From NCBI GenBank assembly GCA_035578175.1, contig JAQMRL010000005.1, positions 51,875,722 through 51,939,721 on the forward strand: a stretch of 64,000 nucleotides of DNA, written 5' to 3'. Within the stretch, counting starts at the first letter, position 1. Every line of letters starts with the position of its first letter. Position numbers and translations under genes: made by a program. Source of the DNA: Catonia carolina (Eukaryota > Arthropoda > Insecta > Hemiptera > Achilidae). Shown here piece by piece: positions 12,233 to 22,105 of this stretch. Below the pieces are notes generated by a model. That model worked only from the letters and a program-made list of their open reading frames with translations. It was not told the DNA's origin and did no database searches.

Positions 12233-12424
12233 GTGTGTTTAATATTTATTATACTGTCACCGTCGTCCCCTTTGATTAAGTACTATGCTGCCGGCTTCAA
12301 AGCTTCCGATGTAGCGACAGAGAGAACCGCCAATAGTTCCGAAAGGGGCGATAGGCCTGTGGGGGCGTACCAACAGAGCCTTTGTCGGCAAGGTCAACAC
12401 CAATACCACAGCGCTCCCTGCGGC

Positions 12425-12435
12425 TATAAAAAAAG
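12425..12435 (+). promoter_or_regulatory. TATA-like box in solo LTR copy 1
   Basis: TATAAAAAAAG lies 170 bases from the LTR start. The aligned position in copy 2 is TATATAAAG. The block CTCTGCACTGAG follows in both. Confidence 0.6.
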
Positions 12436-12785
12436 CTCTGCACTGAGCTGAGAGATTCAATTTCGATCGAGACAGCACACAAGAAGTCCACAATCGGCAC
12501 ACGGCTGCCGGACTTTAACGAAGGCTCATCGGCGACCCCCCATGAGAGAAGATGATGCTTCCGTTCGCCGACCGGACCGTTATCGCCCGCTGCCGCAAGC
12601 GATGCCCACAGCGGTCCCTCGACCGAGCCTTACGCTCACCGGATCAGATGAAGCAGCCATCGACGCACTACAGGAAGGGAAGAAGATGACGTCTCCGCTG
12701 GACGACGATACGCCGTGTCGCCCAGCCTCCGACCACCACGACGACTACGACCGACCCTTTCCATCAAGACGACCACCACTTAAAC

Positions 12786-12801
12786 GGCCCTTTTTAGGGC
12801 C
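12786..12801 (+). terminator. Histone-type 3' stem-loop in LTR (loop variant)
   Basis: Six-base stem GGCCCT/AGGGCC with loop TTTT, preceded by AAAC and followed by ACCAAAA. The canonical metazoan histone mRNA element has a 6 bp stem with GG..CC at the base and loop TTTC. Copy 2 has the canonical loop. ATTAAA lies 8 bases downstream here and could be a weak poly(A) signal. Confidence 0.65.
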
Positions 12802-12856
12802 ACCAAAAATTAAAGGTTTTAACTCGCCACTAAATGTCGCCATCCGGTGACAATAC

Positions 12857-13697
12857 TCAGGTCCTGAAAAACCGAAACAGAAAAAAGAGTTAGGTGTTAC
12901 AATGTAATTAGTTTTCATGCACGGATGAAAGTTAAAGACGGTACAACGGGAACACTATAATAATTCATGTGGAGGGGTGATGATCGAAGCAGAGTAGTGG
13001 TATAATAAATCGACACTGTAAAAGTCTTTATTCATATGGTTCTGACTATAGTAACAGATAACGATAAAAACATACACCATGAATAAATTAATGAAAACTT
13101 GTATAGAGTGTAGAAATGCCTGGTTAATGAAATGTATAAACAGATAACAGGAAGGATTAAAGTTAAATAGATTTAAACGACGATTCTATGTGAATTTATA
13201 TTGAAGAGAAATACGTACAGAAAGCAATCGCTAATTGGGAAATTAATTATTTAATTAATGAGACTAAAATAATTGATCGGAACTGAATGAAATACATTAA
13301 CAGTATCGTACATTACTCCTATACCAGTATCTCTATACTCGTTCACTCAATAAAGGTTGATTCACACATACAGGATTGTGTCGTTTCGAGAGGAATCGGA
13401 AAACGGTCCCTTACATTTAAAATGTACAGAAACGGTTCATCATAATTCACACATAAAGGTCTGGGCACCGAAAAGTCGCTGATCATCCAGAAAGGAACAT
13501 ATCAAGGTCACAGTTCGACACGGCTGACACACAATGTGAGAATTAGTCGAGGGCGCCCACAGATCGCTTTCGTACTTCGGTAGCTGCGAGACAGTTTCCG
13601 ACTGTGATCAGAAGTACTTTAACTTTATTCTTCAACTAGACACTGCAGAATACGGTTATTTCAGTTTGAGAATAGAGCTACAATCAAATTATACGTA
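12857..13697. other. Unassigned DNA with a GC-richer patch
   Basis: From about 13370 to 13620 the composition is less AT-rich (for example GGGCGCCCACAGATCGC) and looks like old transposon sequence. No family or frame could be named. Confidence 0.4.
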
Positions 13698-14653
13698 AAA
13701 TTCTGTTGTAAACAATCACACAACTTTCTCTTGCCAATGCAAATTATGAATAATATAGCCTAAAATTAGTAATAAAACATTAATTTAAACATAAAAACTA
13801 AGCTCAATAAACATAACCTAATTTTAATCATGCATGAAAGACGCAAATTGAAAATAAATTTCAGTTTGGCTTAAAAATACGGATAATCACTCTTTCACGC
13901 TAAACTAGGCTCTGTAGAGAAAAATGCTCGAAATGAAAGTTGTAGATCTTTTAATTTCTTATATATTTGATTATATAGTCTACACTTTTGTCGTAAAATG
14001 CATACTAGGCTGAAATCGTTAAATAAATCGACTTTTTTTACACGTTTTAATGAGAAAAAACCAGAAAATCGCTAATTACCACTAAACTAAGCGTTATACA
14101 AAAAAATTTGAAATTAAAGTTATAGGATTTTAAATTTTCTACAACCTTAATTATATACATTTGTGCGGTAAATGCATATTAAAGCAAGAATCTTAAAAAA
14201 AAAATTTTCCGTGAAAATAGCTCTCCAAAACTTTCAGCAGACATGACGCTATCACACCCTATCTTTGACATGACCCTATCTTGTAAAGCATACAAAATTT
14301 AGTAAACGTGGCGATTTTTAAAAAAATCGTAGGACCAGTTTTTGAGAAAATCGTAAAAACGTGAAAAATGGCACGAATAAACTAATACTTCCGGTTGACC
14401 GATTTTGATGAAAATGTTCGTGTCGGGTCTGGTAGTGGTGTCTAACGTAAGTTTCAAGTTCGTACGGTGTTCCGTTCTTGAGATTCTGTTCACACACACG
14501 CGCGCGCGCACGCACACACAGACCAATCGCTAAAAATATGTTTTTTAGTTCAGGGAGTCTGAAAACGTGTAGATCAGGTGAAAACTCGATTTCGAAAAAT
14601 CGACATGAAAACAATACTTTCCTTCCTATATATTCATATAGACAAGAGAAAGT
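13698..14653 (-). mobile_element. Helentron-like (HINE) copy
   Basis: It is bounded by ACTTTCTCTTGCC (left) and GACAAGAGAAAGT (right, 14653). The terminal hairpin is partly decayed (TTGTAAACAATCACACAA). The internal microsatellite CACACACGCGCGCGCACGCA is at about 14492-14519. About 955 bp, non-coding. Confidence 0.85.
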
Positions 14654-14844
14654 AAAAATGGATGAAGAAAAACTAAATTGTTTTAGTACAAGGACATAAA
14701 TACTACTTAAAATCTTCAGCACAAAGATTACGATAACAATTTTATTAAAGAACACATATGAAGGACATATCCGTTTGAATTCTAATTACTTAAAAACACT
14801 TTTGTTATTCTGTAAAACAGAATAAAATACACAACTTTTTAAAA

Positions 14845-15340
14845 AATCTCGTACGAGACACTCACAAGACTATATTCCAATGTATATAATGAACAATATA
14901 ACCTAACTTAATCATGAGTAAATGACGTAAAATTAAAATAACCATTTTTTTGACTTAAAAGGTTCGTAAGATAACTGAATTGACGCTAAATTAAGCTTGG
15001 TAGAAAAAATGCTAAAATGCTAAGTTACAGGTGTTTTAATTTTCTATAAGTTTAATAATACACTTTTGCCTGGAACGCATATCAAGGCCTTAATCTAAAA
15101 AAAAATTCAACAAAAGAATACAGCCTCCAAGAACTTCAGCAACTCTAGAAAATAAAAAATGTAGTAAATGAGATTTTAAAAAATTTTAGGGAAGCCGTTT
15201 ATTCGTGTCGGGTCCTAGGCATACACAGACCAATTGCTAAAAATATATTTTCTTTTGGTTTAGGAGGCCTGAAAAAGCTTGTACTATATCCGGTGAAAAC
15301 TCGATTTCGAAAATTCGACATGAAATCAATACTTTTCCTG
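14845..15340 (-). mobile_element. Helentron-like (HINE) copy, internally deleted
   Basis: The family order is kept (ACACTCACAAGACTATATTCC, AACCTAACTTAATCATGAG, TCGACATGAAATCAATAC), but large blocks between about 15190 and 15240 are missing. The right terminus is replaced by the inverted repeat at 15341. Confidence 0.7.
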
Positions 15341-15812
15341 AGTCTTTTCCGTTTCTGTATGCCACTATCAAATCCGAATTCCCTGAAGGGTTACACAATT
15401 CTCCAACTGCTGCGTCTAGCGCGCCAATCTGACTACCAATATTCCTGTGTAATGTCAACTACACTCCGATTTCACAGTTTTTTCCAGGAAAAGAGGTTAT
15501 TGCATTATCCCAGAAGATGTGACAACTAAAAAGTATGAGTGAAATACACACGACCTTCTTTTCCCAATGTAAATAATTAAAAAAATATAAGGTAATAGTA
15601 ATGTAGTAATAGCTAAACAAAACAATCAAAATAAAACAACACAACGTGTAACACAGTACTATATACTGGGACTGGGAAGGACGTGTGTACGCGTGCGTGA
15701 TTGTGTCTGTCTCAGTATGAGTATTCAGTAAGGCAGGGAGTGGGAGAAATGAACAAGTGTGCAACCTGTTAGGGAATTTGGATTTGATAGTGGCATACAG
15801 AAAACGGAAAAG
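15341..15812. repeat. ~48 bp inverted repeat enclosing ~370 bp
   Basis: Left arm 15341-15392 contains GAGTCTTTTCCGTTTCTGTA and TGCCACTATCAAATCCGAAT. The right arm 15765-15812 is its near-perfect reverse complement. Between them is a fragment resembling the Helentron-like hairpin end (CACGACCTTCTTTTCCCAAT at about 15553). After the right arm the sequence continues as a decayed family terminus (to about 15850). Confidence 0.7.
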
Positions 15813-15850
15813 ACTCCTTTTCTTTCCTATTCGTATACGCTAAGAGAATT

Positions 15851-16688
15851 AAAAACTAGAGAAAATTATGAAAAAGAGAGAATTCAAAAGTAGCAATACA
15901 GGACAGTCTCCGCACGGTCGGTGAACAAGTCCTCAACCAAAAGTGTGAATCGACCTTTATATACAAACACATACAGATAATGTTTCATAAAATTACTGCT
16001 GGAACAACGTTACAATCCGTTTATGACGCATTTTAATCATTAATTAAAATTCAATAATGTTTCAATGTGAAATATAATTATACAGATGTCCCAATTAAAT
16101 TCAATGAAACATTGGCAAAGCAAAATAATTAAATAATTGACAAAAATTGATACAGAATCCTATTAAACACTGATTGTAACGATAGTGGGCATTTAAAACG
16201 CTTTATGTACACTTTTCAGGCAACTTAATTTAAATCATCGTAATGGAAATGTAATTGAATGGTGTACCCAAAGGAATACAGTTATAATATCATTTCATCA
16301 ATTTGTGTACGATATTCATTAAAATCCAATTAAAAATTCAATAAACATTTAAAATAATTTAATTACTAAATCATAAACCTAAAAAGGAAATTTGTTAGAA
16401 AGAAACTTTTTTGATTGTACAAAGAACTTCCATTTAACAAGCAACTTAAATTTTACAAAAATAAATGGTTGCCAAACTGCACTTTCTCGTTATTTTCAAT
16501 CACAATTAAATTTTTAATTTGGAATTGACCAATTTTAATGCGGGATTTTTTTTCAGAAGTGTCTGTGGAAAGTAGAGAGTTGGCGGAGAGACGCAAAATT
16601 GAGTGTATACCACAATTTCAAAAAACCATTTTATTTTCTATAATTCGAAGAATTTATCGTAAATGTACTCTTATATGATAAAAAAAAA
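15851..16688. other. AT-rich DNA, no recognised feature
   Basis: Nothing assignable was seen. Confidence 0.5.
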
Positions 16689-17625
16689 TCTGGTGTGAAA
16701 CACTAACACAACTTTCTCTTGCCACTGCAAATAATTAACAATAAACCTAACACTAGTAATAAAACATTAGAAATAAACAAAAAAACTAACCTCAATAAAC
16801 ATAACCTAATTTTAATCATGAGTGAAAGACGCAAAATAAAAATCAACCTCACCTTGGCTTAAAAATACGGAAAACCATCACTCTTTCACGCTAAACAAGG
16901 CTCTGTAGAGAAAACGCTTTAAATAAAAGTTGTAGATCTCTTAATTTTCTATAAATCTGATTAGGCCTAAATACACTTTAGTCGTAAAATGCATACTAAG
17001 GCCGAAATCTTCAAAAAATCGATTTTTCACACGTTTTCGTGAGAAAAATAACAGAAAATCGCTAATTACCGCTAAACTAAGCGTTATATAAAAAAATGTT
17101 TGAAATAAAAGTTGCAGGATTTTAATTTCTCTACAACTTTTATTATATACGCTTTTGCGCTAAAATGCATATTAAAGCCGCTATCTTAAAAAAACAAGAA
17201 TTATTTTACGTGAAAACAGTCTCACCAAGAATTTCAGTAAACATGGCGCCTACCCTATCTTGTAGAGCATAAAAAATTTAGTAAACCAAGCGATTTAAAA
17301 AAAATCGTAGGACCCGTTTTTTAGAAAATCGCAAAAAAGTGAAAAATTACACGAATAAACTACTAATTCCGGTTGGCCGATTTTGATGAAAATGTTCGTG
17401 TCGGATCCGGTAGTGGCGTCTAACTTAAGTTTCAAGTTTAAAGTCGTACGATGTTCCGTTATTGAGACATTCTGTTTACACACGCACACACAGACTAATC
17501 GCTAAAAACATGTCTTTTTGGATTCAGGGGGTCTGAAAACGTGTAGATCCGGTGAAAACTCAATTTCAAAAATCGACATGAAAACAATACTTTTCCCCTA
17601 TATATTTATATAGGCAAGAGAAAGT
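16689..17625 (-). mobile_element. Helentron-like (HINE) copy, well preserved
   Basis: In the minus direction it starts at 17625 with ACTTTCTCTTGCC, ends at the inverted copy GGCAAGAGAAAGT, and is followed by a terminal hairpin (GTGTTAGTGTTTCACAC) and CCAGA. This is the layout described for Helentron-derived HINE/DINE-1 elements: subterminal inverted repeats with a stem-loop at one end only. There is no transposase-sized frame, so it is non-autonomous. About 937 bp. Confidence 0.85.
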
Positions 17626-17817
17626 AAAAATGGAGGCGTATTTATATATTTTGTCTAGTAAAATTTTCAGATAGGTACATGAACCGTTCAAAAGTTATTT
17701 AAAGTTTTTCTGAAAATTTCATTTACACAATCGTTTATTTTTTCTACCAAACAGAATGCAGGGCAATTTTATAAGCGTGCACCTGTTACAAGTCAAGAAG
17801 GCTTAAATTTAATTATA

Positions 17818-18195
17818 ATGAGTAGGTGGAGTGTTAAATTAATTACACTTAATCTGCTTGTCCTAGGGCTGTAAAAAATAGTTCTGTTTCTTATAACATA
17901 GTCAGCCAATTACATGACTGAAACTTTTAAGAACAGAATAGGTAGATGTGTAAAATACAGTAGTCAGAGTTATCTCCTGAGAGTAATAAATTTCACTATA
18001 CAGCCAGACCCTGCGGTGAATGAAGTGAAGGTGTAATTGGAAGGCTGAATGATAGGTGCTTTTCGGAGAGCATGGCATTCTGATAAGCATACTCTTTAAC
18101 TCAGTGAGGAAGGCAATAGTTAACCACCTTACTCCTAGTTTGTACTTAGTAAAACCTCTAGAGGTTTACATCAGCCTTTTGGCTGATGACTCAGA
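17818..18195 (+). mobile_element. F1 retroposon, near full length
   Basis: It runs from GAGTAGGTGGAGTGTTAAAT to GGCTGATGACTCAGAC. The terminal hairpin is intact (CAGCC-TTTT-GGCTG). It lacks the (AAC)n tail. Confidence 0.85.
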
Positions 18196-19166
18196 CATCT
18201 TCAACACTACTAATCTTCATTACGTTATACAACATTTCTTGAATAGAGAAACACCGTGAAACACTCGGTTTATCAAGAACAACTTTCACAGGGATCTGCG
18301 AATAGACTTTCTATACCGCAATCCATAGATTAGCGCAAAAGCATGAGGAAAGACGCCAACGCCACGAAAACACTTCTCGCCTTCAAAGGATCATACAACG
18401 TGAAAATCTGCTCAAATCCGGTTGTTAAATATTGATTTTTCACTATAGCAATACTTTCTCACTCTATACTAAAAAAAGAGAGCGTAAAATTACGAAAACT
18501 AATATAACATGCCAACCAATTTTTTCTTTTACAGCAAAAGATAAGCTAACCAAAATAATGACAAACGAAATTTAATTTCTAATAATAAACAATAAATATA
18601 TTTATAAGCAGCTAGCTTTCTCCAAACATTCAGACATGAGATCCCTTACTATTAGTGTTCTCAAATAACTTAACTCTCTGGTGAAAGTGCATCAATAATT
18701 TAAATCTATACGGATTAGTACAAAGTAACATCTGTTGACCTTTTAAACAAAACTTTTACTTTACTATTGTACAAGTCGGTAATAGATTTAACCTTAATAA
18801 TTCGTTCACTGCTACAGTATTTATTACCGGGTTCTTATTATTAATTTATTTATGTTAATACTTATAAAGAGATAATGTGTTGTTACAATAAAAATTACAT
18901 TAAGATCACGCAAATAAAATAAAATAAATTACAGTATTTCATTATTGGGAATCATACGTGTAAGAGATTAATAATATCAATTCAATTTTTCATTTTAATA
19001 AATTATCCAGAAATTTTTGTAAAAAAATTTATAAATCGGTATCTTAATACTGAAAAACAAAATTAAATCTAAAAGAATAAATAAAATCTTAGCACGTGAA
19101 TTTTTCCATTTCATTCACATATAGGCCTACATTCAAATCGATGAACTATAAAAGTTCACAAAAATT
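18196..19166. other. AT-rich DNA, no recognised feature
   Basis: Nothing assignable was seen. Confidence 0.5.
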
Positions 19167-19232
19167 TATTGGGTCATCATGGGATTGCTTATTGTTCTAA
19201 ATTGAACAGAATGTAATGTACACACATTAAAG
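19167..19232 (+). mobile_element. SINE-B 3'-end fragment
   Basis: TTGGGTCATCATGGGATTGC and TTCTAAATTGAACAGAATG match the 3' end of the tRNA-headed SINE at 37822-38122 and the copy at 29540-29690. Confidence 0.6.
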
Positions 19233-19243
19233 TTAAAAAAAAA

Positions 19244-19395
19244 TATGTTGTTGTTTAGGTCATCAGCCGACAGGCTGGTTTGAACCTGTAGAGGTTTTAC
19301 CAAGTAAAACGAGGAGTGGCTGACCATGTGATAAGAAACAGAACTATATATTTTAGCCCTGCAACGAACAGATTAAGTGTAAATAATTCAGACTA
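19244..19395 (-). mobile_element. F1 retroposon with internal deletion
   Basis: The 3' end with (AAC)n tail, hairpin (CAGCC/GACAGGCTG, one mismatch) and AAAACGAGGAGTG joins directly to GGCTGACCATGTGATAAG. About 200 internal bases are deleted. Confidence 0.8.
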
Positions 19396-19397
19396 GT

Positions 19398-19563
19398 GAT
19401 AATTCAGACTAGTATCTTTTACACCCCTACCTCTTCTATTCTTAAATCCTTCAGTCTTATAATTAGCTGATCATGTGTTAAGAAACAGAACTATTTTTTG
19501 TAGACCTGAAACTAGCAGATTCGAGTTCAATAATTTAACACAGCAACTGCCTGTTATTGGCAA
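19398..19563 (-). mobile_element. F1 retroposon, 5' half
   Basis: It covers TAGTATCTTTTACACCCC to the family 5' terminus ACTGCCTGTTATTGGC. It directly follows the deleted copy at 19244-19395 and has the same orientation. Confidence 0.75.
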
Positions 19564-19766
19564 ATACTAGCAATATCCATATCCACTAGCTTAATTTCAT
19601 AACGGTGGTCAACAATATCCAATATTTTTTTTAAAATTTCAGACAAATGTCACCGTCGCGCCAATAGTTCCGAGAGGGGTGGTAGGGTTGTGGCGGCGTA
19701 CCGACAGAGGCCTTTGTCATCAAAGCCATCCCAATAACCTTCCTCTACCACAGCGCTCTCGACAAC

Positions 19767-19775
19767 TATATAAAG
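19767..19775 (+). promoter_or_regulatory. TATA box in solo LTR copy 2
   Basis: TATATAAAG is followed by AGCGCTGCACTGAG. A pyrimidine/A-rich initiator-like stretch (AGATTCAATTCC) lies about 25 bases further on. Confidence 0.65.
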
Positions 19776-20107
19776 AGCGCTGCACTGAGTCAAGAGATTC
19801 AATTCCAATCCAGACAGCATCGACAAGACATCTACCATCGGCACACGGCTACCGGACTCCAGCGAAGGCTAATCGACGACCCCGCAAGAGAAAAGATGAT
19901 GCTTCCGCTCGCCGACCCGTCACCGCCCGCTGACGCGAGCGATGCCCACAGCAGTCTCTCGACCGAGTCTTACGCCCACCGGATCGGACGAAGCAGCCAT
20001 CGACGCACTTCTCCGAGGGAAGAAGATGACGTCTCCGCTGGACGACGACACGCAGTGTCGCCCAGCCTCCGACCGACGCTTCCCATCAAGACGACCACCG
20101 CTTAAAC

Positions 20108-20123
20108 GGCCCTTTTCAGGGCC
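20108..20123 (+). terminator. Canonical histone-type 3' stem-loop in LTR
   Basis: Stem GGCCCT/AGGGCC, loop TTTC, with 5' flank AAAC and 3' flank ACCAAAA. This is the full metazoan histone pre-mRNA consensus bound by SLBP. It lies directly after a stop codon (TAA, 20103-20105). A clear purine-rich downstream element is not obvious (ACGTAAAGG is the best candidate). Confidence 0.75.
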
Positions 20124-20178
20124 ACCAAAACGTAAAGGTTTCAACTCTGCACTTAATGTCGCCTTCCGGTGACACAAA

Positions 20179-21389
20179 CCATCCCCAAAAACGTACATTA
20201 TTATTATTTCTCTTTAAAAATGGTACAAAATTTGTTAAAACACGTAAAAAAATTAGTTATTAATTAGAATATATTTCGGGTTGAGGCTTTAAATTGGTTA
20301 AGAAACCAGATTAAAACGATTCATCTTTTCTGTAAAATTTTTGAATAAGAGGAAAAAAATTTTTGTTTAAACAAAAATCAAAATTGTTTAATACATAATT
20401 GTATTTTATCCTTATATTATCTGACAAACGAACTCAATTTATTTCTACCCCATACAATGATTATGCAAGAAAATAATAAAATCAATATTAATAATAGGCT
20501 TTAAAAATGGCGCCTTGTCACGTACTTAAGAATTTATATGAATTTTAAAATAAAACACGACAGTCGACAATCACAAAATAAATAAATAAAGACAGAAGAA
20601 AGAATATTATTACAAGATTTAATATAATAACGTTTAAAGAATTACTGTAGTATACCAAACAGTTGACATTACAAAGTTTAGATATTATAACGAGTAAAAG
20701 AGAATAGAAAATATATAACGATACATTGGTAGGACGAAGAAAATAAATATTAAAAAAAGATAGGAACAAGATACAGTGTACCACTAATGAGTGTTTTATC
20801 CATAGATGGAAAAGAAAAGAAAATATCTTTTTATTTCAAATCTTCTTTTCAATCCGTGCACCAACAACAAACGTCTGTAGTTCAGTAATACATAGTACCC
20901 ACTACTGCTAAGATCCATCCTACTGTATTTCTTGTACAAATACATTATGTATCTTTACAAAATATCAATATTATATGTACAATCATTATCAATGGATGGA
21001 AAAGATATGCTCAGACATGTTCTAGTAGGAGACAACTAGACGGAAGACAACTTTATAAACACCGGGTGTTTCCGCAAAATTGTTACAAATGGTATCTATG
21101 AAACCGTTAACAAGAAAATATATTAGCAAACTCCATTAGTTTTCCCTAAATATGAAAATTATATCGTCATTGTTTTTTAAACGTACCCCTATATAATTTA
21201 AAAAAAGTTATTTCATTCCTAGATATACTAATGTGTTATAAGAAAAAGTACGTATATGTATTCGTGTGTATCGGATCTATCGAATTCCGAATTCAGGAGA
21301 AAAATCGGCGTTCAAGGAAATATCATGGATATCATTTATCCCGGAGGCAGTTAAAATGGTTTGACCATTTTAACTGCTTCAGACATTTT
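20179..21389. other. AT-rich DNA, no recognised feature
   Basis: Nothing assignable was seen. A short palindrome-like stretch GTTAAAATGGTTTGACCATT is at 21350-21369. Confidence 0.5.
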
Positions 21390-21797
21390 AACAGCAGGGG
21401 ATGGAAGAAGGTAAGTGGCTAAATAGGGTATGGGAGTGGACGCCAGCCGGTACAAGAGGGTTTTTTTTGATTTAACGTCCAACTGTTACACGCAATTACT
21501 GCTAATGTAGACTGTGAAACATGAAATGATATTTTGTAACGTGTGAAAATATGCCATGCCTGAATGGGATTCGAACCCAAGACTGCATGATGAGAGGTGA
21601 GGACGTTACCAACTACGCCAATGCGGTCGGCATGTACAAGGAGGGATAGGCCGGAAGTGACATGTTGGATGGGGTGCAGGAAGGTATGTCTTTGGGGCGG
21701 CTCTCCGATGGGGCCTGGCGACACAGAGACAGGTGGTGCTTAGGAAGCGAGATACGGCCGGGGCTGTAAATCCTCGCGTGATAAATTCTCTTTACAC
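21390..21797 (+). pseudogene. RTE-like LINE C-terminal fragment with nested SINE
   Basis: Before the SINE the text can be read as RVWEWTPAGTR, and after it (21634-21775) as RPEVT followed by a frame-shifted equivalent of TWLDGVQEAMSLRQLSDGDL seen in the sister copy at 31910. This is an RTE/BovB-type C-terminus ending in a stop and CTCG. The SINE sits in the GTACAAG motif. The sister copy has the SINE at the same point. Confidence 0.7.
21461..21633 (-). mobile_element. SINE-A, tRNA-headed, full length
   Basis: In the minus direction the head has an A-box-like TGGCGTAGTTGG and B box GGTTCGAATCC. The body contains the motif GCATTAGCAGTAATTGC-like text and ends in ACGTTAAATC plus an A run. Target duplication GTACAAG(G)AGGG flanks it (21450-21460 and 21634-21645). 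The acceptor arm does not fold, so this is not a functional tRNA gene. Confidence 0.85.
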
Positions 21798-21799
21798 TA

Positions 21800-21900
21800 T
21801 TTTTCAGCGTTGATGAGCTCTGAACGTACGCATTGCTCCCACCCAGTTCATAGCTACGTAATGACGTGTCAACAATGTTGCCAATATCGGTTCCTTTAAA
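21800..21900 (+). mobile_element. F4 TA-element, left end fragment
   Basis: It begins just after TA with TTTTTCAGCGTTGATGAGCT and follows the F4 text (GAACGTACGCATTGC, CCCACCCAGTTCATAGCTA). It breaks off near 21900. It follows the LINE+SINE unit exactly as at 32303. Confidence 0.75.
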
Positions 21901-21924
21901 GTAATTATAAAGTTTTTATTCAGT

Positions 21925-22105
21925 TTTCTTTTGGTTTTAAATCCAGCTGTTTTACAATCTACTGCTAATGCAGACGATGAGAAGGATGATAGATAAAAAT
22001 AAGTGATGAAAAACGTGCAAGACCTGACCGGGAATCAAAACCCGGGACCCAGGCGTTCGCCTTTGAATGTCAGAGAGATAGATGCTCTCCATGCACGTCA
22101 TAAAT
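21925..22105 (-). mobile_element. SINE-A related, tRNA-headed
   Basis: The B-box region reads GGGTTTTGATTCCC on the minus strand, so one consensus base is lost. The body has GACGATGAGAAGGATGATAG and a CTGCTAATGCAGAC hairpin shared with the copy at 61503. It belongs to a variant head with GACCTGACCGGGAAT. Confidence 0.75.

Larger units (their letters stand above)
12255..12852 (+). mobile_element. Solo LTR, Gypsy-type (copy 1)
   Basis: The 598 bp unit begins TGTCACCG and ends CGGTGACA, the TG...CA form with 8 bp inverted termini. It is flanked by a perfect 4 bp duplication ATAC (12251-12254 and 12853-12856), typical of Gypsy-type integration. It is GC-rich against AT-rich surroundings. It carries a TATA-like TATAAAAAAAG at 12425-12435 and a histone-type stem-loop at 12786-12801. 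Compared with copy 2 (19648) it has about 60 extra bases near the 5' end. No internal region, PBS or pol is attached, so it is a solo LTR left by LTR-LTR recombination. The orientation is that of the TATA and stem-loop. Confidence 0.85.
19648..20174 (+). mobile_element. Solo LTR, Gypsy-type (copy 2)
   Basis: The 527 bp unit begins TGTCACCG and ends CGGTGACA. It is flanked by a perfect 4 bp duplication CAAA (19644-19647 and 20175-20178), different from copy 1, so the two are independent insertions. It carries TATATAAAG at 19767-19775 and a canonical histone-type stem-loop at 20108-20123. No AATAAA is seen anywhere in the unit. A predicted transcript from about 19800 to the stem-loop would be roughly 330 nt and would define the R region. 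The short frame at 19896-20105 stops immediately before the stem-loop but is not conserved in copy 1. It is markedly GC-rich against its flanks. Confidence 0.87.

Noticed and set aside
12005..12451. 148-codon open frame
   Set aside because: It runs from an F1 fragment across unique DNA into the solo LTR, so it is a chance join of unrelated repeats with no domain.
14492..14520. CA/CG repeats as free-standing microsatellites or Z-DNA regulatory sites
   Set aside because: They occur at the same internal position in the Helentron-like copies, so they belong to the element.
19896..20105. Short frame before the histone-type stem-loop as a histone gene
   Set aside because: The 69-codon product does not match H1, H2A, H2B, H3 or H4, and the frame is not kept in the other LTR copy.
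12255..20174. The two LTRs as the ends of one ~8 kb retrotransposon
   Set aside because: Each has its own 4 bp target duplication (ATAC; CAAA), and the DNA between them is made of F1, Helentron-like and other repeats with no gag or pol.
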